From Microvirga sp. 3-52 (lineage in GTDB: Bacteria; Pseudomonadota; Alphaproteobacteria; Rhizobiales; Beijerinckiaceae): a stretch of DNA of 64,000 nucleotides. Positions 60,654-64,000 of the stretch are shown in pieces; position 1 is the stretch's first letter, and every line of letters begins with the position of its first letter. The stretch covers positions 1 to 64,000 of the forward strand of contig NZ_JAHAMK010000013.1 in the NCBI RefSeq assembly GCF_018383585.1, read 5' to 3'. Below the pieces are notes generated by a model. That model was not told the origin of the DNA, ran no database searches, and worked only from the letters and a program-made list of their open reading frames with translations. Position numbers and translations under genes: made by a program.

Positions 60654-61673
60654 CTAAATCACCTGGAAATCCGCGTAAGACAATTTCAGCCCAGACGTGA
60701 GCTTCGCCACCGCAACCTGCTCTGTCGCGCCCGTACCATCCGGATCATAGTAGAGTGTGCCGCTGCTACGATCATAGATAACACGGTCGGTCGCATCGTG
60801 AGCTTCAGTGCCTGTCCAGAAGACCCATGATTTCAGGCGGCCATCCGGGCCTACGGTCGTAAATACCTTGTCATCCAACCAGATCGAGTCGTCGACAACA
60901 GAAAAGTCTCGGATGATATCCGTGCCTGCCGAGGCTTGTGGATTTGTATGAAAGATGAACGCGTCTCCCCCCGAACCGCCACGCAGGATATCATTCCCGT
61001 CTCCGCCGAAAAGTCGGTCATTGCCTGTTCCGCCAAGGAGACTATCCTCGCCCGTGCCGCCCGACAGACGATCATTGTCGCTCTCACCGGACAAGAGATC
61101 ATCCTGCCCGAACCCGGAGATGCTGTCGGTGCCAACGCCGCCCAAGATGTAGTCGGTGTTGTCTGTTCCGCGAAGAACGTCGTTTACATCCATGTACTGG
61201 AGCTGGCCGACCAGAGGCGCTTCTGACCTGCTGATGCCAGACGGAAGGGCTTCTGCCCAGTCGATTCGGGCTGTGTGGAGAACTGATGCAACGACAGAGT
61301 TGCTGTTCAAGTCGCCCCCAGGGAGTTCCTTGAAGATATCGACGCTGTAGTCCAGGTCGGCCCTGTCGATGTTGCGGGCGTGCTGAACCATGACGTCCCA
61401 GACATCATCGGCATTTCTTCCTGCAAGATCGAGAGGCGTGTGATGTCGCTCCTCAAGGGTGTCCGAGCCTCTTCTATCGGGCGAGGAGGCCAGATCGACG
61501 TCAACCAGTGTTTCAAGATCACCCTCTCCTCCGGCCGTGCCCCTTATCACCTTTTCTGAAAGAATGTTGCCCTGTTCATCAGTGACCGTTTTGACAAGGT
61601 AGAGGTGAAAGAAGCCACTTCCGATCCCGCGGAGTTCAAGGGGCTTGGCTTCTATGGCGATGGCTGTCGGCAT
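60654..61673 (-). CDS. RTX-repeat calcium-binding secreted protein
   Basis: The 339-residue product has an N-terminal non-repeat domain (1-165) and RTX repeats at about 170-235 (GTDNTDYILGG, GFGQDDLLSG, GGTGNDRLFGG, GGDGNDILRGG). The same C-terminal block as the 2889-3695 protein follows (SIWLDDKVFTTVG, LYYDPDGTG), ending KLSYADFQVI. That terminal motif shows what the prematurely stopped paralogue lost. Type I secretion is expected. The N-terminal domain is unrecognised. Confidence 0.88.
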   Translation of the reverse strand: MPTAIAIEAKPLELRGIGSGFFHLYLVKTVTDEQGNILSEKVIRGTAGGEGDLETLVDVDLASSPDRRGSDTLEERHHTPLDLAGRNADDVWDVMVQHARNIDRADLDYSVDIFKELPGGDLNSNSVVASVLHTARIDWAEALPSGISRSEAPLVGQLQYMDVNDVLRGTDNTDYILGGVGTDSISGFGQDDLLSGESDNDRLSGGTGEDSLLGGTGNDRLFGGDGNDILRGGSGGDAFIFHTNPQASAGTDIIRDFSVVDDSIWLDDKVFTTVGPDGRLKSWVFWTGTEAHDATDRVIYDRSSGTLYYDPDGTGATEQVAVAKLTSGLKLSYADFQVI

Positions 61674-61834
61674 GGGGGACTCCTAGAGGTCCATGGGACC
61701 CCGACGTGTGAAAAAAGTCTGCACCATCAACTTTGCTGATGGCTTTGCGGTTCCATGCCAAGAGCACGAGTTTGCTCCGCATCCGACCGAGAAATCTCCG
61801 AACAGGCTCTTCAAGGAGTCTAGGCATACCCGGG

Positions 61835-63220
61835 CTAAGCCTTGAGAACCTTGGGATCCACGATGCCGGCTCTTGCGCAGACATTGCGAGTATCAAGGAC
61901 AAGCTTCGCGTGGCTAACGACAAGACGGTAATCCACATCGTCATGATCGGTCGCAATCAGGACAGCATCATAGTGCGGCACGGTGGCCGGGGTGAGCGGC
62001 ACGGACCGCCGTCCCGTCAGGGTTCCGTGTTGGCGGGTCGGTGGTAATTCGGGAATATGAGGATCGTGGTAGTCTGCATTTGCTCCGCGTGCTTCAATCA
62101 GCTCAATGAGCTTTAGAGACGGGCTCTCCCGCATATCGGCGACGTTTTTCTTGTAGGCGGCGCCCAGCACCAGGACCTGAGAGCCGGTGAACGGTCGGCC
62201 GCTCCGATCGACAGCCTCTACCAGACGCTCGACGATATAATAGGGCATGTGGGTGTTCACCTGCCCGGCGAGTTCGATAAATCGGGTCGTGATGTCGTAT
62301 TCCCGCGCCTTCCAGGTCAGGTAGAATGGGTCGATGGGAATGCAGTGGCCTCCCAGACCGGGCCCTGGGTAGAATGGCATGAACCCGAAGGGCTTGGTTT
62401 TGGCGGCGTCGATGACCTCCCAGATATCGATGCCCATCGCCGCATAGACCACCTTCAGCTCATTGACGAGCGCGATGTTGACAGCCCTGAAGATGTTTTC
62501 CGTCAGCTTGACGGCTTCCGCTGTTGCGGCGGTGGAGACTGGAACGGTCTCGATGACCAGCTGTCTATAAAGTGCATTGGCCAGGGCAAGCGCCTCAGGC
62601 CCGTCACCGCCGACGACTTTCGGGATTGTCGAGGTACCGAAAGTCGCATTGCCGGGGTCTTCCCGCTCCGGGGAATAAGCCAGGAAGAAGTCTTTTCCGC
62701 TCTTTAAGCCGGTGGCCTCAAGGATCGGCTTAAGTATCTCATCGGTCGTTCCGGGATAGGTCGTGGATTCGAGCACAACAAGCTGTCCGCCGCGCAACTT
62801 TGCCGCGATTGCCACAGCGGTATCTCTCACAAACGACAAATCTGGCTCGCGATGTTGCGTGAGCGGCGTTGGCACGCAGATCAAGATGGCATCGGGTTCG
62901 CTGAGGCGACTGAAGTCATTCGTCGCTTCAAGGCGTCCCGCGGCTACAGCCCGAGCTACGGCAGTGGAGGAAATGTGCTTGATGTAGCTCTCACCGTGGT
63001 TCAGGCGATCAACGTAGGAAGGATTGATATCGAAGCCCAGCACCGAAAAACCGGCTTGAGCTGCGGTGAGCGCCAACGGCAGCCCCACGTAGCCGAGGCC
63101 GATGATCCCAACGGTAGCGTTACGGCTTTGGTAGAGCTCTAATACCTCATGGCCAACGATCGTCGACCCGAGTTGCGTTGATTGATTGGTCATCATTGGA
63201 TTTTTCAGTCCGTTCCGCAT
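61835..63220 (-). CDS. UDP-sugar 6-dehydrogenase (UDP-glucose/GDP-mannose dehydrogenase family)
   Basis: The 461-residue protein oxidises a nucleotide sugar at C6 to the uronate with 2 NAD+. The NAD motif is VGIIGLGYVGLPLAL (near 38), with TTYPGTTDE and the central domain KLTENIFRAVNIALVNEL. The catalytic Cys is in GPGLGGHCIPIDP, and the C-terminal domain contains LGAAYKKNVADMRESPS. Length and pattern fit the WbpA/TviB subgroup acting on UDP-HexNAc or UDP-glucose. Start ATG 63220; ATG 63196 is the alternative. It is divergent from rfbC. Confidence 0.92.
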   Translation of the reverse strand: MRNGLKNPMMTNQSTQLGSTIVGHEVLELYQSRNATVGIIGLGYVGLPLALTAAQAGFSVLGFDINPSYVDRLNHGESYIKHISSTAVARAVAAGRLEATNDFSRLSEPDAILICVPTPLTQHREPDLSFVRDTAVAIAAKLRGGQLVVLESTTYPGTTDEILKPILEATGLKSGKDFFLAYSPEREDPGNATFGTSTIPKVVGGDGPEALALANALYRQLVIETVPVSTAATAEAVKLTENIFRAVNIALVNELKVVYAAMGIDIWEVIDAAKTKPFGFMPFYPGPGLGGHCIPIDPFYLTWKAREYDITTRFIELAGQVNTHMPYYIVERLVEAVDRSGRPFTGSQVLVLGAAYKKNVADMRESPSLKLIELIEARGANADYHDPHIPELPPTRQHGTLTGRRSVPLTPATVPHYDAVLIATDHDDVDYRLVVSHAKLVLDTRNVCARAGIVDPKVLKA

Positions 63221-63554
63221 CTGGCTGAATGGATTACACGAGCCTTTCCATAATGTCAGTTCTAGGAATTTTGACCTATGAATGTTGCGCGGTGCTAATA
63301 TGATTCAACAGAAGGCAGGATCTAGAGGCGACACTTTGGTCAACGAAGAACTTAGAGCTTGGGCTCTTCCGAAAAAGCTTCTGCTCAATTATTGTTATAA
63401 AGATACACATGGCAAAGCTGCTTGTGGTGGCGCACTGAGCCAATATTGCGCGCTCCCACAATGTCTGGGTTTGCTCATTCGAGTTGTCTTAAGGAATGAC
63501 TATCAGTACAGACCTCAGTCTAAGAACTGTCTTTATCGCGATTGAACCTGACGT
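63221..63554. other. divergent intergenic region between the dehydrogenase and rfbC
   Basis: This A/T-rich stretch contains TTGTCT and TACAGA 17 bases apart (63484-63512), a candidate promoter for rfbC. An 87-codon frame (63282-63545) has no protein character. Confidence 0.4.
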
Positions 63555-64000
63555 ATGCTGAATCCATCTGTTGAGCCGACTGCAATCCGGGATGTAATCC
63601 TGCTGACCCCCCGCCGCTTCGGCGATGAGCGCGGCTGGTTCTCTGAGACCTACAGCGCGCGCTCCTTTGCTCAGGTGCTAGGCGAAATCGTCTTCGTTCA
63701 GGACAATCAGGCCTTCTCCGCTCAGAAAGGCACGTTGCGGGGCCTGCACTTCCAGCGTCCTCCTAACCCTCAGGCTAAGCTCGTTCGCGTTCTGCGCGGA
63801 AGCATCTTCGACGTCGCTGTCGACCTGCGCGTGGGATCGCCGACATATGCGCACTGGGTCGGCAAGACTCTCACAGCCGAGGGCGGCGAGCAGCTGTTCG
63901 TGCCACATGGCTTTGCTCATGGCTACTGCACACTGGAAACGAATACCGAGGTCGCTTACAAGGTGGACGGCTACTACGCACCTGAGTGCGATGCGGGTCT
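63555..64000 (+). CDS. rfbC: dTDP-4-dehydrorhamnose 3,5-epimerase (partial, runs off window)
   Basis: From ATG 63555 the frame stays open for 148 codons to the window end. It contains the cupin-fold epimerase pattern: FGDERGWFSETYS, QDNQAFSAQKGTLRGLHFQ (with the catalytic His), FDVAVDLRVGSPT, and FVPHGFAHGYCTL. The enzyme makes dTDP-4-keto-L-rhamnose. About 35 further residues are expected beyond the window. It probably begins a dTDP-rhamnose cluster. Confidence 0.92.
   Translation, partial: MLNPSVEPTAIRDVILLTPRRFGDERGWFSETYSARSFAQVLGEIVFVQDNQAFSAQKGTLRGLHFQRPPNPQAKLVRVLRGSIFDVAVDLRVGSPTYAHWVGKTLTAEGGEQLFVPHGFAHGYCTLETNTEVAYKVDGYYAPECDAG

Noticed and set aside
63282-63545. 87-codon frame before rfbC
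   Set aside because: It lies in an A/T-rich promoter region, has no protein-like pattern and no good ribosome site.

Overview
The window looks like chromosome of a high-G+C alphaproteobacterium of the Hyphomicrobiales, most like Methylobacteriaceae and probably near Microvirga. That placement is inferred from gene content and protein style; I found no rRNA. Two tRNA genes (Pro-CGG, Gln-UUG) are present. I saw no CRISPR array.

Layout. 1-7.8 kb is an accessory patch: the first 29 codons of an IS630-type transposase, a decayed phage holin, small membrane proteins, a zinc-ribbon protein, an RTX protein with a premature stop, a SRAP DNA-repair protein and a chemoreceptor. Between them lie several candidate small RNAs, two of which are copies of one family. 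8.0-8.3 kb holds the divergent tRNA-Pro and tRNA-Gln genes. A large tyrosine integrase follows tRNA-Gln directly. The 3' end of tRNA-Gln plus the integrase leader reappears at 33.28 kb in front of a broken second integrase, so 8.3-33.3 kb reads as a genomic island.

The island carries carboxylate uptake and catabolism. A leftward operon (19.3 to 10.7 kb) encodes a Liv-type ABC importer, including a permease-ATPase-ATPase triple fusion, with an L-gulonate/3-hydroxyacid dehydrogenase, a beta-keto acid cleavage enzyme, a uronate-dehydrogenase-like SDR and an RraA-like protein; a divergent GntR regulator faces it. Rightward genes (20.1 to 29.6 kb) encode two SDRs, a 3-hydroxyisobutyrate-dehydrogenase-like enzyme, a TRAP transporter, a DUF2938 membrane protein and a TctCBA tripartite tricarboxylate transporter. 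They are followed by a cupin like 2,4'-dihydroxyacetophenone dioxygenase, another SDR and an iron-type alcohol dehydrogenase.

33.8-40.0 kb is a DSF quorum-sensing module: an RpfC-like hybrid kinase, translationally coupled to a REC-PAS-GGDEF-EAL response regulator in place of the usual RpfG, with a divergent rpfF (DSF synthase). 40.0-46.7 kb holds a LysR regulator, DoxX, an aldo/keto reductase next to a DXR-II-like oxidoreductase, an exported Kelch protein and a ketopantoate-reductase-like enzyme. 46.8-56.0 kb is a thu-like sugar locus: a LacI regulator and, divergent from it, a binding protein, two permeases, an ATPase, a TIM-barrel isomerase, a Gfo/Idh dehydrogenase and ThuA. The rest is surface polysaccharide and secretion: phosphomannomutase, two RTX proteins, an FkbM methyltransferase, a UDP-sugar dehydrogenase and an RfbC epimerase cut by the window end.
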